Source: Bacteroidales bacterium (GTDB lineage: Bacteria > Bacteroidota > Bacteroidia > Bacteroidales > F082). From it: 64,000 bases of DNA. Made by a program: the position numbers and the translations under genes. The notes below the pieces were generated by a model. It saw nothing but the letters and a program-made list of their open reading frames with translations. It was not told the DNA's origin and ran no database searches. Positions 43,227-52,261 of this stretch are shown one piece after another; position 1 is the stretch's first letter; every line of letters begins with the position of its first letter. The DNA lies in the NCBI GenBank assembly GCA_021647205.1, contig JAKIVD010000016.1:1-64000 (forward strand), read 5' to 3'.

Positions 43227-44219
43227 TTATTTGACCCAAAAAATATATAGGATCAACAAAAATACAACAGGATAAGCGATTCTGAATAAGAAATCCAGTT
43301 TTAAGGCAAATTCTTTTTTTCCTTTCAATGCAAATGTTGTGCTGACCAGCGCTTCCAGATAGGCAACAAAAACCAACACCAGCGCAGCAAAAATAAAATG
43401 GTCCATATTAGTGAGATAGGAAACAGGTGGAAGGAGGTTTTCCAGTCTGAAAAGAAACGCAATGAGTGTTAGTATGGATGTACCTGCAACTCCGATTTGG
43501 GCACCCACCTGTGCGGGGTCGATCCAGAAAACAGCCCATGACAGAAAAAGGATGACCATAAGGGGTGCCAGTACTTTCCACCAGTAGTACTGGATGTGGC
43601 GGCTCGCCCTGAGTTGGTAATCAAGTTTGGGCCGGGTAATTACTTCTGTTCCGTCGTTAAACAAATCGGCTTTAATGGTCGAATTTTCAGCGCCAACTGC
43701 TTCAATTTTCCAGTCGGAGATTGAGAATTTTTCAGTACCACCGGCGATTTCAAAAATCATCTCCACCTCAGCAGGTGTAAAGCCAAATGCCAACAGCGAT
43801 ATCGACAGTATTTGTTCATCAAACGGGAATTCTTTAAAATCCAGATGATTGCTAAACCTGGCGTAGTAGCGCTGGGTGTATTGTACAGTAGCGCCGTCAA
43901 GAATGCTGACCCTTTGCGGAAACCTTAAATCAACATCACGTAAATTAAAAATCTGGATATTCGGGTGCCAGATGGCATTGAGCGGTAGCGTTCCTTTTAT
44001 TCCCGCTAATCTTTGATCGGTCCATTTAAGCCGTACCACAATATCGGCCGTAAAGCTTTGGTCTTTATCATCAATATCTTCAATGTCGATGATGTACAGG
44101 CTGACAAAAACCTTTGTCGGGCCTAAGTTGGCAGCGGGCCTTGATTGGGGAAAGTTTTCTGTTTGGGCGTTGGTGATGCCGGTGATGAACAGCACAAGAA
44201 TCAGTATCGATTTTTTCAT
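43227..44219 (-). CDS. Prokaryotic pentameric ligand-gated ion channel (Cys-loop receptor homologue)
   Basis: This 330-residue protein has a signal peptide (1-18) and an extracellular ligand-binding beta-sandwich (about 30-208) with the conserved Pro-loop FPFDEQ at 131-136. Four transmembrane helices follow: M1 212-232, M2 238-258, M3 272-292 and M4 306-328. The M2-M3 link NLLPPVSYLTNMD matches the family. The two loop cysteines of animal receptors are absent, as in GLIC and ELIC. Five subunits should form an inner-membrane pore gated by a periplasmic ligand or protons. Neither ligand nor ion choice can be read. It is 12 bases from the upstream outer-membrane gene, clearly in the same operon. 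Confidence 0.93.
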   Translation of the reverse strand: MKKSILILVLFITGITNAQTENFPQSRPAANLGPTKVFVSLYIIDIEDIDDKDQSFTADIVVRLKWTDQRLAGIKGTLPLNAIWHPNIQIFNLRDVDLRFPQRVSILDGATVQYTQRYYARFSNHLDFKEFPFDEQILSISLLAFGFTPAEVEMIFEIAGGTEKFSISDWKIEAVGAENSTIKADLFNDGTEVITRPKLDYQLRASRHIQYYWWKVLAPLMVILFLSWAVFWIDPAQVGAQIGVAGTSILTLIAFLFRLENLLPPVSYLTNMDHFIFAALVLVFVAYLEALVSTTFALKGKKEFALKLDFLFRIAYPVVFLLILYIFWVK

Positions 44220-44231
44220 ATTTCCCGGTTT

Positions 44232-45170
44232 CTATTTTTTATCGAACCACATAAACTGATAGGCGATTAACAGTGTCGTAAAATCGGCGCCATAGCGCGT
44301 AGAAACACCAGTAGTAAGGGCAATTTTAAGTGCATGGTTTTTACTGATGCGGTAAGCAAAAGCAGCGCCATATCTTGAATTTCGTTGTAAGTCGTCTTGC
44401 TCAACATCGTTTACAATTGTTTCTCCCTGCCCGCTTGTTCCCACAGAAACGGCAAGCCAAATTCCCGGTTTAAATACATAGCTGATGTGCAGGTGGGCAG
44501 CCACCAACGGTTTCTGGGCGATGGTATTTCCATTGTAAAAAGATTTATTCTCAGTAAAAAACCAGCCGATGAGGTGCCCCTCAAAAGTGAGTTTCTTTTT
44601 GATGGTGTAGGAAGCGGCAAGCGCTGTTTTAAAGGCCCAGCGGTTGGCACCCAGGTTGATAAACTTTGTGGGGTCGTACTGTCCCAGCGGCGCCCTGATG
44701 CGCAGTGAAAGCCCCAGTTTAAATTTTTTGGGTTCGTACTTAAAATAGTCGGCGGGTTTCAGGGCTTTGGCCCCGACCAAAATCATCGAAATCCGTATCA
44801 AAGGATCGGCCAGACCATTACGCGAGGTGGTGGAGTCGATATTACTGACCACGCCATCAAAGCTCCCGAATGAATAGGGGACAATAATATCAAATTTCGT
44901 GAGCCGGTTGAACAGTTTGAAACTACGTGCATAACCCAAAACGATATTATTGAGGTGTGCATTCAGGTCTTCTACCGGTAGCGAATTATCAACCAGAATA
45001 TTCCCCGATGAATACCCATAGGATGCAATGGCAAAATTCCCGCCGGTTGGCAGGACAGATAAAAAGCGGGGCTCCAAATCCTGTGCCCTGGACTCAAAAA
45101 CAAGAAACAAGCTAAGCAATCCCACCAGGAATTGTACACTTACAATTTGTGTTTTACAAAAAATGCTCAT
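44232..45170 (-). CDS. Outer-membrane transporter of the MetA-pathway/phenol-degradation type
   Basis: This 312-residue protein has a signal peptide ending VFESRAQ. Its beta-barrel resembles the Phenol_MetA_deg family (LPTGGNFAIASYGYSSGNI, NGLADPLIRISMILVGAKAL, RIRAPLGQYDPTKFINLGANRWAFKT, HLIGWFFTENKSFYNG). Members are thought to move small hydrophobic or aromatic compounds across the outer membrane, but few are tested. Another member lies at 56.3 kb. It is directly upstream of the ligand-gated channel gene (12 bases). Confidence 0.85.
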   Translation of the reverse strand: MSIFCKTQIVSVQFLVGLLSLFLVFESRAQDLEPRFLSVLPTGGNFAIASYGYSSGNILVDNSLPVEDLNAHLNNIVLGYARSFKLFNRLTKFDIIVPYSFGSFDGVVSNIDSTTSRNGLADPLIRISMILVGAKALKPADYFKYEPKKFKLGLSLRIRAPLGQYDPTKFINLGANRWAFKTALAASYTIKKKLTFEGHLIGWFFTENKSFYNGNTIAQKPLVAAHLHISYVFKPGIWLAVSVGTSGQGETIVNDVEQDDLQRNSRYGAAFAYRISKNHALKIALTTGVSTRYGADFTTLLIAYQFMWFDKK

Positions 45171-45276
45171 TTATTTCCTTCTTTGAAGCTGTTACGATGC
45201 AGCATCTACAGCAGTCCTTAACCTTTTGCTTCTATAAAAATATTATACCCGGTTTCTGTTTGCTGATAAAATAATA

Positions 45277-46221
45277 TTAGAACTTAAAGCTTAATCCAAT
45301 TGCAGGCCCCCTAAAGTTATATTCAACAATTGCATCAATTTCTTTTTCAATATTGTTATATACCCTGATATTGAATTCGGTATAGCTGAGGTTAATAGCT
45401 AACCACCTGACCGGTATAATACCAAGGGATAAATTATAATTGTTGATTACTCCTCCGTAATCTTCCGTGTTTAAAGAGAATACGCCTATTGAACCATAGA
45501 ACATAAGCCATTTCGTTAACCTAAAGGATCCGACAAACCCAATATTTGGCAATGGCATCGTTAATGTCAGCTTTTCACTTCTGACTCCATTTATTGTGCT
45601 AAATCCGGTATTAAGAGATATGACATAAAGGTTAAAATAAAAACCCAGGTAGGCATCAGGCTTTATTAAAGCTGAAAATATATATCCGGCACTAATAATT
45701 TGGGTATTAAAATAAGTATTAACTCCCGAACCGGCCGGGATGGTGTCTCCCAGGAAATACAAATCCTCCTGGAGAACAATGTCTTCACTTCTGTTAATAC
45801 CATAATAGTTGACATATAATCCACTTCTTAAGGTAGCCCGATACGTAAATGCCAGGGAGGAAAATGAAGCACGTGCCGGAAGCTTTAAATTGTCTTCGAG
45901 GCTTAGCGAAAGATTAAGAATACCATTTGGCCCATTAAAGGTTACCCGTGTTTTTAGCTTGGCAAAAATTAAATCGTATTTAATCAGAAAACGCGAGTGA
46001 TTGTCTTTTAGCAATTGAATTCCCTCGGCTTTCTTTTTCTTTCTTTCCGATTTTTTTATTTTGTGACCCGATTTTTTTGTGCTATCAGCTAAAGGCTCCT
46101 GAAGCAGGAAGTTGTTGGCTTGAATAGCGGTCGTTATAAAAACGAATAACAACAAAATAATAAACTTCTGAAAAAAAACACTTAATCGTTGGTTCGGTGC
46201 CATCATATCGAAATTTTTCAA
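45277..46221 (-). CDS. Predicted outer-membrane beta-barrel protein of unknown function
   Basis: This 314-residue protein has a signal segment (about residues 14-36) and a Lys-rich segment (KKSGHKIKKSERKKKKAEG). A barrel-like C-terminal region follows, ending in NFRGPAIGLSFKF with a terminal aromatic. I do not recognise the family. DNA here is more AT-rich than in the T9SS block. It is 22 bases from the AI-2E-type transporter gene. Confidence 0.75.
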   Translation of the reverse strand: MKNFDMMAPNQRLSVFFQKFIILLLFVFITTAIQANNFLLQEPLADSTKKSGHKIKKSERKKKKAEGIQLLKDNHSRFLIKYDLIFAKLKTRVTFNGPNGILNLSLSLEDNLKLPARASFSSLAFTYRATLRSGLYVNYYGINRSEDIVLQEDLYFLGDTIPAGSGVNTYFNTQIISAGYIFSALIKPDAYLGFYFNLYVISLNTGFSTINGVRSEKLTLTMPLPNIGFVGSFRLTKWLMFYGSIGVFSLNTEDYGGVINNYNLSLGIIPVRWLAINLSYTEFNIRVYNNIEKEIDAIVEYNFRGPAIGLSFKF

Positions 46222-46243
46222 AAAACATCATCAATACATACCC

Positions 46244-47299
46244 TTATTGATGGTACATTTGTTCAATCACTTTTGTTTCTTTAGTGGACCCTAATAATAC
46301 TGCAATCCAGCGGGTTTTTTTATTTTGTTCTAATAAAATTTTAATCGCAATCGTTATAGGAACAGACAAAAACACACCTACCGTACCCAGCAGAAACCCC
46401 CAGACAATTAAGGAAACAAAAACGACAAGCGTAGATAAGCCAAGTCCTTTTCCCATTATTTTGGGTTCAACAATATTACCTACAATCATATTTATTAGCA
46501 AATAACTTACCGATGCCCAGATAAATCCACCCATGCCGAGTTGCAATAATGCAAATAAAATAGTAGGTACTGCAGCCAATAAAGAACCAATGTTTGGAAT
46601 ATAATTTAAGAGGAAAGCGATTAACCCCCAAAGAATTGCATAGTTCACACCAATAATTGTAAGGCTAAGCCAAATTAGCACGCCGGTAAGGATACTCACA
46701 TAAGTTTTAATAGATAAATAATGACGGATATTATTAGCAATTTCATTTAAATGATTCATTGATTTGCCAAACTTCTTTTCTATCAGATCAATTTTTAAGG
46801 AGAAATTTTTAAACTCTAATAACATAAAAACCATAATCAAAATAATCAAAAAATAATCAGACAGGATTTCTCCTAATTTACTTACAGCAATAGTAGTGAA
46901 GTTTAATATCTTTTTTGAATCGATTAAATCAAGCAATTGGTTCTCATTAATATTCATTCCCAAATCGTTCAGGCTGGCAATTAAACGCGTGATTATTTCT
47001 GTAAGTCGTTCACCATATAAAGGAATATCTGACATAAATTTAGAAATAGAATCTCCGATAATGGCAGCAAATACAAGGAGCAGCAAACTTATACTTGATA
47101 ACACAATAACGATTGCCAGCGTATAGGGGACTTTCTTTTTTTCTAACAACAAAACAGGGTGCAGGGTGATAATCGTAAAAAAGAGAGCCAATAAAATAAG
47201 TTCGATCACTTCATGTGCTGCAAGTATTCCGGCAAGTATAATAATAATTACAGCAACAAAATGCAAAGTCTTTAAAATAGAATTATTCTGAGAGATCAT
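46244..47299 (-). CDS. AI-2E family transporter (UPF0118)
   Basis: This 351-residue inner-membrane protein has about eight helices and the AI-2E/PerM family core (LSIKTYVSILTGVLIWLSLTIIGVNYAILWGLIAFLLNYIPNIGSLLAAVPTILFALLQ, in separate helices). It ends with the MGKGLGLSTLVVFVSLIVWGFLLGTVGVFLSVPI segment. Members export autoinducer-2 or act as Na+(Li+)/H+ antiporters, so the family name does not fix the substrate. The gene is AT-rich. It starts the part of the (-) run that leads to the ligand-gated channel, 80 bases after the small barrel gene. Confidence 0.92.
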   Translation of the reverse strand: MISQNNSILKTLHFVAVIIIILAGILAAHEVIELILLALFFTIITLHPVLLLEKKKVPYTLAIVIVLSSISLLLLVFAAIIGDSISKFMSDIPLYGERLTEIITRLIASLNDLGMNINENQLLDLIDSKKILNFTTIAVSKLGEILSDYFLIILIMVFMLLEFKNFSLKIDLIEKKFGKSMNHLNEIANNIRHYLSIKTYVSILTGVLIWLSLTIIGVNYAILWGLIAFLLNYIPNIGSLLAAVPTILFALLQLGMGGFIWASVSYLLINMIVGNIVEPKIMGKGLGLSTLVVFVSLIVWGFLLGTVGVFLSVPITIAIKILLEQNKKTRWIAVLLGSTKETKVIEQMYHQ

Positions 47300-47379
47300 A
47301 TTTATTTGTATTTAATTTTGTATTTTCAACACGACCAATGTTTTATGTCTTCATTCAAGCCAAAGCCATCTTCATTTTC

Positions 47380-47895
47380 CTAAAACTCTTTACCAATCGC
47401 CACCGACAGCGACCAGGTGTCTGTCCCTTCTTTAAAGTCGAAGAATACCCCCGGGGCGATTACCCAATTCTTTGGAAGTTTAAAAACATATTCGCCACCC
47501 AGGCGAATAATTCCCAGGTTTTTGTGTTTTTCAAATTCCATGCCGCCCCCGGCCAAGAAATTGATGTGTTTGCTCAGGTTAAAATTGACCATGGCCGTTA
47601 ACAATACCGCATTTTCACGGTTGAGTTCTTTCTCGAAAACCACGTATTCACCCAACTCAATATCGGCCATAATTCCAATTTCCCAGCGGGGATGAAGCCG
47701 GCGGAAATAATCCAGCCCGATGGTAGGTACAAAAATGCCGGTTGCTTCCTCCGCATCAAGCGTCGAAGCCTTTGGAATATAGGTGTAGCCCAAAGCCACG
47801 GTCAGCAAATTCTTTTTCTCTTTTTCGTGTTCCTGGGCAAAAGTATTGATGGAGAAGATGGTAATAAAGACAAGAAGAAGTAAATTTATTCTCAT
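47380..47895 (-). CDS. Small outer-membrane beta-barrel protein
   Basis: This 171-residue protein has a signal peptide ending SINTFAQ and about eight beta strands (LTVALGYTYIPKAS, IFVPTIGLDYFRRLHPRWEIGIMADIELGEYVVFEKE, FLAGGGMEFEKHKNLGIIRLGGEYVF). The size fits an eight-stranded OmpA/OmpX-like barrel. The function is unknown. Confidence 0.8.
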   Translation of the reverse strand: MRINLLLLVFITIFSINTFAQEHEKEKKNLLTVALGYTYIPKASTLDAEEATGIFVPTIGLDYFRRLHPRWEIGIMADIELGEYVVFEKELNRENAVLLTAMVNFNLSKHINFLAGGGMEFEKHKNLGIIRLGGEYVFKLPKNWVIAPGVFFDFKEGTDTWSLSVAIGKEF

Positions 47896-47926
47896 ATCAT
47901 GCTGTTTTCAGTCAACAGAAAATAAG

Positions 47927-47963
47927 TTAACTTTTCCAAAGTTTGAAACTTTGGAAAAGTTAA
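47927..47963. repeat. Long near-perfect inverted repeat (18-bp arms)
   Basis: The arms TTAACTTTTCCAAAGTTT (47927-47944) and AAACTTTGGAAAAGTTAA (47946-47963) are exact reverse complements around a single G. It lies in the 99-base gap between the DUF1254/DUF1214 gene block and the small barrel gene. It may end the long upstream transcript. It also has the look of a dispersed palindromic element, because similar CCAAAGTTT/AAACTTTGG palindromes are frequent in Bacteroidota intergenic DNA. Confidence 0.75.
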
Positions 47964-47994
47964 ACACTGGTAATCCATCTCCTGATTTGTTTAT

Positions 47995-49560
47995 TTACTT
48001 AACGAGTTTTATGTCTTGTAAAGGATAAGTTTCATCGAAATACTCTTTGGTTGGCCCATAAAAACGAAGGTATGTAAACCAGCTCTCTTTTGGATTGGTT
48101 TGAACCCAGTTATTATCTTCTACACCTTCAGGTTTTTCAGGGCTGAAATGCATAATGATAGATCCATCAGCTTCTAAATGTGGATTTCTACGTCCACTTA
48201 CCATTGGGTTTTTAGACTTGTTAATGATCATAGTACGCGTATTCACATCATAAACAACAACGGACCAGAATGTTTTTGCCGGTGGGTTTGGTGCCAATGT
48301 TAAGGTATAATGTTTACTTCCAAGTAAGTGATTTCCATCAGCATCTTTATATCCTGTACGGTATGCCTGACCAAGTCCCGGAACTTCCATATAGTATGCT
48401 TTTCCACGACTTACGGCTTCCCAGGTAAAGGCAGCACGTTTGTACATTTGCTCGATATCGCCATCTTTGTCATTATAAGCAGGTATCATCAAACGATCCC
48501 AATTGGTTCCTTTGTACAAATCTTCTTTTCTAAATGGTTTGTCGAAGGTGATTGATTTCACCATAGACTCACCCACAACAGCAGCTTCTTTAAATAGTTT
48601 TTTCTGCTCAGGAGTTGGGTTCCAGGGTTTTCCTTTTTCAATCCCTAAAGACTGTAACATGGCTAAAATATATCCTTCACGTTCTGAGAAAATATCATGA
48701 TCCACAATTCTTTTAACTGTTTCCCAGTAAGCCATTCCGTGATCTTGCCATTGTCCCCAAGGGGTTTTACCATCAACTTCAACAAATTGAGTTACAGGAT
48801 TATTATTCCTTTCTGAATAAGGATAGATATTAAATTTTCTCAAAAATGCATCTGCATCTGCCGGTTTTGGCTGTAAAGCTCTTATCCCGATAAACACATC
48901 TCTTGTTGTGTTTTGAACAATGATAAATTTCTTTTTGTCATACCCTTTAGGTGCTTCCATCCCCGGTGCTATAATAATCAATTTTGTTCCCTTACCGCGT
49001 TCTGGTCCTGATACACCAAAATCATATACTTGTCTTTGGAACATATCATCAACAACACCAGCTGCTGCTCCCGGAGGTACGTCTAAAACAAGTGGTCCGG
49101 TATTCATTAAATCTGCAAAAACAAGCGCATACGGTGTCGTACCATTACCTGTTAAGATTCCTTGTTTAGCTTCTGCTGATACGTAGTGAACAATAGCACC
49201 ATCTCTTGCACCAAATTTTTTGTGCTCGTCGAACCAGTTGTAATAACTTACCAATGGCACTGCCCAAAGATAGGCCTGACATGCTTTCTGAAAATCAAGT
49301 TCAGCTTTTAGTCGTTCACTAGTTTCTAAGGTTGGATAACCACCACCAAACCCGCCATCGGTAAAGTTTAAGTCACCTAACCTTGTAGAGACAGTGGTTG
49401 GTGAAGTTTCACCATATTTACGAAACTCCGTAGGGGTAAGTTTATCAGCAATTTTCTCATAGGAGACTCCTTTCGAAGCAGTCTCTTTTTTTGATGTTTG
49501 ATTACATCCCGCAAACAGTAGTCCTGTTACTACTATTGCACTTAAAATAATTTTTTTCAT
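47995..49560 (-). CDS. DUF1254/DUF1214 lipoprotein (first of four tandem paralogues)
   Basis: This 521-residue lipoprotein has a signal ending LLFAGC (C19). The N-terminal DUF1254 region contains FQKACQAYLWAVPLVSYYN, GTTPYALVFADLMNTGPLVLDVPPGA and SGPERGKGTKLIIIAPG. The C-terminal DUF1214 region contains FWSVVVYDVNTRTMI and NWVQTNPKESWFTYLRFYGP. Both domains have no proven activity. The conserved aspartates and small-molecule-pocket look suggest binding or catalysis in the periplasm. It lies 32 bases downstream of the next paralogue. Confidence 0.92.
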   Translation of the reverse strand: MKKIILSAIVVTGLLFAGCNQTSKKETASKGVSYEKIADKLTPTEFRKYGETSPTTVSTRLGDLNFTDGGFGGGYPTLETSERLKAELDFQKACQAYLWAVPLVSYYNWFDEHKKFGARDGAIVHYVSAEAKQGILTGNGTTPYALVFADLMNTGPLVLDVPPGAAAGVVDDMFQRQVYDFGVSGPERGKGTKLIIIAPGMEAPKGYDKKKFIIVQNTTRDVFIGIRALQPKPADADAFLRKFNIYPYSERNNNPVTQFVEVDGKTPWGQWQDHGMAYWETVKRIVDHDIFSEREGYILAMLQSLGIEKGKPWNPTPEQKKLFKEAAVVGESMVKSITFDKPFRKEDLYKGTNWDRLMIPAYNDKDGDIEQMYKRAAFTWEAVSRGKAYYMEVPGLGQAYRTGYKDADGNHLLGSKHYTLTLAPNPPAKTFWSVVVYDVNTRTMIINKSKNPMVSGRRNPHLEADGSIIMHFSPEKPEGVEDNNWVQTNPKESWFTYLRFYGPTKEYFDETYPLQDIKLVK

Positions 49561-49592
49561 CTTTCTACTTTATTTAATTATTAGTTCTTTCT

Positions 49593-51089
49593 TTACTTTA
49601 CTAATTCTAAATCACCGGGCATCCATGTTTTGTCATACCAAGGTTTCAAGGGGCCATAAAGTCTTAACAGAATGGTGTAGCCTTTTCCGGGCATGGTTTG
49701 CCCCCAGTTACTTTCGTGTCCTTTGGGTGGTTCCGGTCCGAAATAGACGGTTACGCTACCATCATCATTGACGACCAAACCCTCTTTGTTACTGTCAATT
49801 CCACCCGATTTTTGGTCGGTTTCCAGGATGCTGCGTGTTTGTGCATCGTTGATCATAAACGACCAGAAGTTATTGATTGGAATAGGACCCGGCAGTGTAA
49901 CCTTGTAGTTTTTACTGCCGTCAAGGTAGTTGCCATCGGCATCTTTTGCCGTTATCTCATATACCGAACCTGTACCCGGTTTGGGCAGTACCATCGAAGG
50001 AGTAATCCCGGTGGCAAAGTAGAGCATCATCGTCCGGTCTGATTGTACCAGTTCTCCATTATTTAAAAACTCATGACTGCCACCGGCAAGCGGAGAATAC
50101 CACTGACGTTTGCCAGGGTAGAAAAATACATTTTCGTTGCGCGGGCTGAAAAGTATGGCTCTGGCTGATGCATTGCCCATGGCAGCACCCTCGGTAAGAA
50201 TTTTTTGCCAACGTGCATCCGGCTTGAATTCTTTTCCTTTCTTAATACCGATTGACGCCATTTGTCCGTTAATTTCCGGATTAAATACTCCTGTTGGTTC
50301 GTATTGTACCGAGGCATTTATTTCGTTATAAAATTCTGCATTGTTCGCATGAATAGTACTATATTTTTTTCCTGAGAAATTATGAAAAACCTGTTTTGGT
50401 GGGTTGTCGGCTTTAGCTAGCGGATACATTTTAAAACCGGCTTTAAATGCATCTACGGCAGATTTCACATCACCATCTTTTACAATCAAGCGCATAATCA
50501 GCCAGTGGCGGTAACCACGGGTATGAATAACAATATATCCATCCGGAATTTCACCTTTATAATCCGGAGCTACAAAGAGGTATTTGCCTCCTTTGCCTTT
50601 GTCGGGACCGGTAAAACCGATATCGGTAACATGGGTAAAAAAGGCATCATCTACAATGCCCAGTACCGGACCGGGGTTGTCAACTACCACCGGGCCGTTT
50701 TTGGTGTCGATTTCACCCACGGCATAAGGGGTAGTGGTGTTTGGGGTTAACCAAAGAGAACGTGCATCCAGAAGATTTTCAAAAACAGCAATTTCATAAA
50801 GCCCGATTCCTGCTTTTCGTTGTCCTTCGAGCATAGCCTGCATGGAACCGATACCAATGGTATTTGTGAAAACCAGCGTTGCCCGTGCAACATCTAAAAA
50901 CTCATAGGTTTTCTTTACGGTTTCATCAGACGGGAAACCGTCTTTAAACTTAAGCTCACCAACATATTTTGTGTGAACCTTATCAGGAGTTGTGATGCTT
51001 TCGGGTACCTCGGCTTTATATTTTTGTGCATTTACAGTGGATAAACCCAATCCGAAAAGAAGACTTATTAGGATTAATTTTGTTTTCAT
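49593..51089 (-). CDS. Exported DUF1254/DUF1214 protein (second paralogue)
   Basis: This 498-residue protein has a cleavable signal peptide (ending LSTVNAQ) and no lipid cysteine, unlike the flanking paralogue. DUF1254 marks are TPNTTTPYAVGEIDTKNGPVVVDNPG and FTGPDKGKGGKYLFVAP. DUF1214 marks are NNFWSFMINDAQTRSILETDQ and NWGQTMPGKGYTILLRLYGPLKPWYDKTW. It seems to be a soluble periplasmic form. It is separated by 59 bases from the third paralogue. Confidence 0.92.
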   Translation of the reverse strand: MKTKLILISLLFGLGLSTVNAQKYKAEVPESITTPDKVHTKYVGELKFKDGFPSDETVKKTYEFLDVARATLVFTNTIGIGSMQAMLEGQRKAGIGLYEIAVFENLLDARSLWLTPNTTTPYAVGEIDTKNGPVVVDNPGPVLGIVDDAFFTHVTDIGFTGPDKGKGGKYLFVAPDYKGEIPDGYIVIHTRGYRHWLIMRLIVKDGDVKSAVDAFKAGFKMYPLAKADNPPKQVFHNFSGKKYSTIHANNAEFYNEINASVQYEPTGVFNPEINGQMASIGIKKGKEFKPDARWQKILTEGAAMGNASARAILFSPRNENVFFYPGKRQWYSPLAGGSHEFLNNGELVQSDRTMMLYFATGITPSMVLPKPGTGSVYEITAKDADGNYLDGSKNYKVTLPGPIPINNFWSFMINDAQTRSILETDQKSGGIDSNKEGLVVNDDGSVTVYFGPEPPKGHESNWGQTMPGKGYTILLRLYGPLKPWYDKTWMPGDLELVK

Positions 51090-51148
51090 GTTGATGAATT
51101 TAAGAGAAAAGTAAGGGAGCCATTTTACAATAGCTCCCCGTTGATTTA

Positions 51149-52234
51149 TTATTTTACTTCAACGGCTTTTGGGAAAGTCCAGGTGCCGTCTATGATTTCC
51201 TGATGCGGTTGGTAAAACCGCACGATATACAACCATCCTTCCGGAATGTATAAATAGTTATCCGCTTTTGGGTCACCACCTAAGTGAAGTGTAGCCGTTC
51301 CATCTTTGTTTTTCTTAGCTGTTAAAGAGTTGATTGCGTACGAGTCATACTCATTAGGAACCATAAAACGCTCCTGGTTGTAAATCGTTACCGACCAGAA
51401 CCCATCCACCGGTACATCTTTGGGTACGGTAATGGTGTAAGCTGTTTTTCCATCGTTTTTAGGTACCTGCACGGGAATGTACTTGGCATCTTTTTCCTGC
51501 ATTCCACCCCAGCCTACGGCTACACCCATACATTTATCCAGGTATGAGTTGTCACATTTTACACCAAAGAATTTAGAACTGCTTGTTGCAGCACTTCCTA
51601 AGATATTGTATGCTTTACGCATGGCTAACATTTCATCTTCATTCCAATCTTGCAGGCCTGAAGCATCTCCTTTATCTTTTTGCTTCACCACGATGCCATC
51701 CTGAAGCTTATGAACGATATCTATATCTTTGGGATCGTTAGGATCTACCAGGATCCGGACAACAAAAACCATATAACGTGTTCCAATTTCCGATTCCTTG
51801 AAGGTGTAAGTACCCGGAGCATTCAGGCCACGATATACATCATGATCCTGAGAGATCGGCATCAAAGTCATGTATCTTCCTTTTGAATCGGGAAGTTCAA
51901 TGGTTAAGTCCGACTGTGAAAGGTCGAATACACCGAAAGAGTAGAATGTATCGCGGTTACCACTTAAGGTTACCTGATGATCCACATCGTAAGCTTTCCG
52001 TCCGTGGGTAAACTGGCCAAAGGTAAAAGGGGCGGTTGAGTACCCTTTCATCTGCATGTCGGTTTCGGCCCGTACAAAATTGTAGGCATCGACAGTTGGG
52101 GCCTGGTGGTCCCATTCCTGGATGTAATAACTTTTGTCGCATTTGTCGGCTTTGTGATGCTTTTGGGCAAATGCGCTACCTGAGATAAGGGCTGCAACAG
52201 CAAGGGTTACAGCAAATTTAAATTTAAAATTCAT
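51149..52234 (-). CDS. Short exported DUF1254/DUF1214-type protein (third paralogue)
   Basis: This 361-residue protein has a signal peptide ending SGSAFAQ. It is about 140-160 residues shorter than its neighbours. It keeps the first-domain motif NRDTFYSFGVFDLSQSDLTIELPDSKGRYMTLM and the second-domain motif FWSVTIYNQERFMVP, but the middle is reduced. It has several cysteines (CDKSYY; CDNSYLDKC) that could form a disulphide. The role is unknown. It lies 27 bases after the fourth paralogue. Confidence 0.88.
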   Translation of the reverse strand: MNFKFKFAVTLAVAALISGSAFAQKHHKADKCDKSYYIQEWDHQAPTVDAYNFVRAETDMQMKGYSTAPFTFGQFTHGRKAYDVDHQVTLSGNRDTFYSFGVFDLSQSDLTIELPDSKGRYMTLMPISQDHDVYRGLNAPGTYTFKESEIGTRYMVFVVRILVDPNDPKDIDIVHKLQDGIVVKQKDKGDASGLQDWNEDEMLAMRKAYNILGSAATSSSKFFGVKCDNSYLDKCMGVAVGWGGMQEKDAKYIPVQVPKNDGKTAYTITVPKDVPVDGFWSVTIYNQERFMVPNEYDSYAINSLTAKKNKDGTATLHLGGDPKADNYLYIPEGWLYIVRFYQPHQEIIDGTWTFPKAVEVK

Positions 52235-52261
52235 GGTATTACTTTTTTTATTTGTGATTAA

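Noticed and set aside
46244-47299. Specific autoinducer-2 exporter
   Set aside because: The family name is historical. Members include Na+/H+ antiporters, and nothing in the sequence or neighbours shows an AI-2 role.
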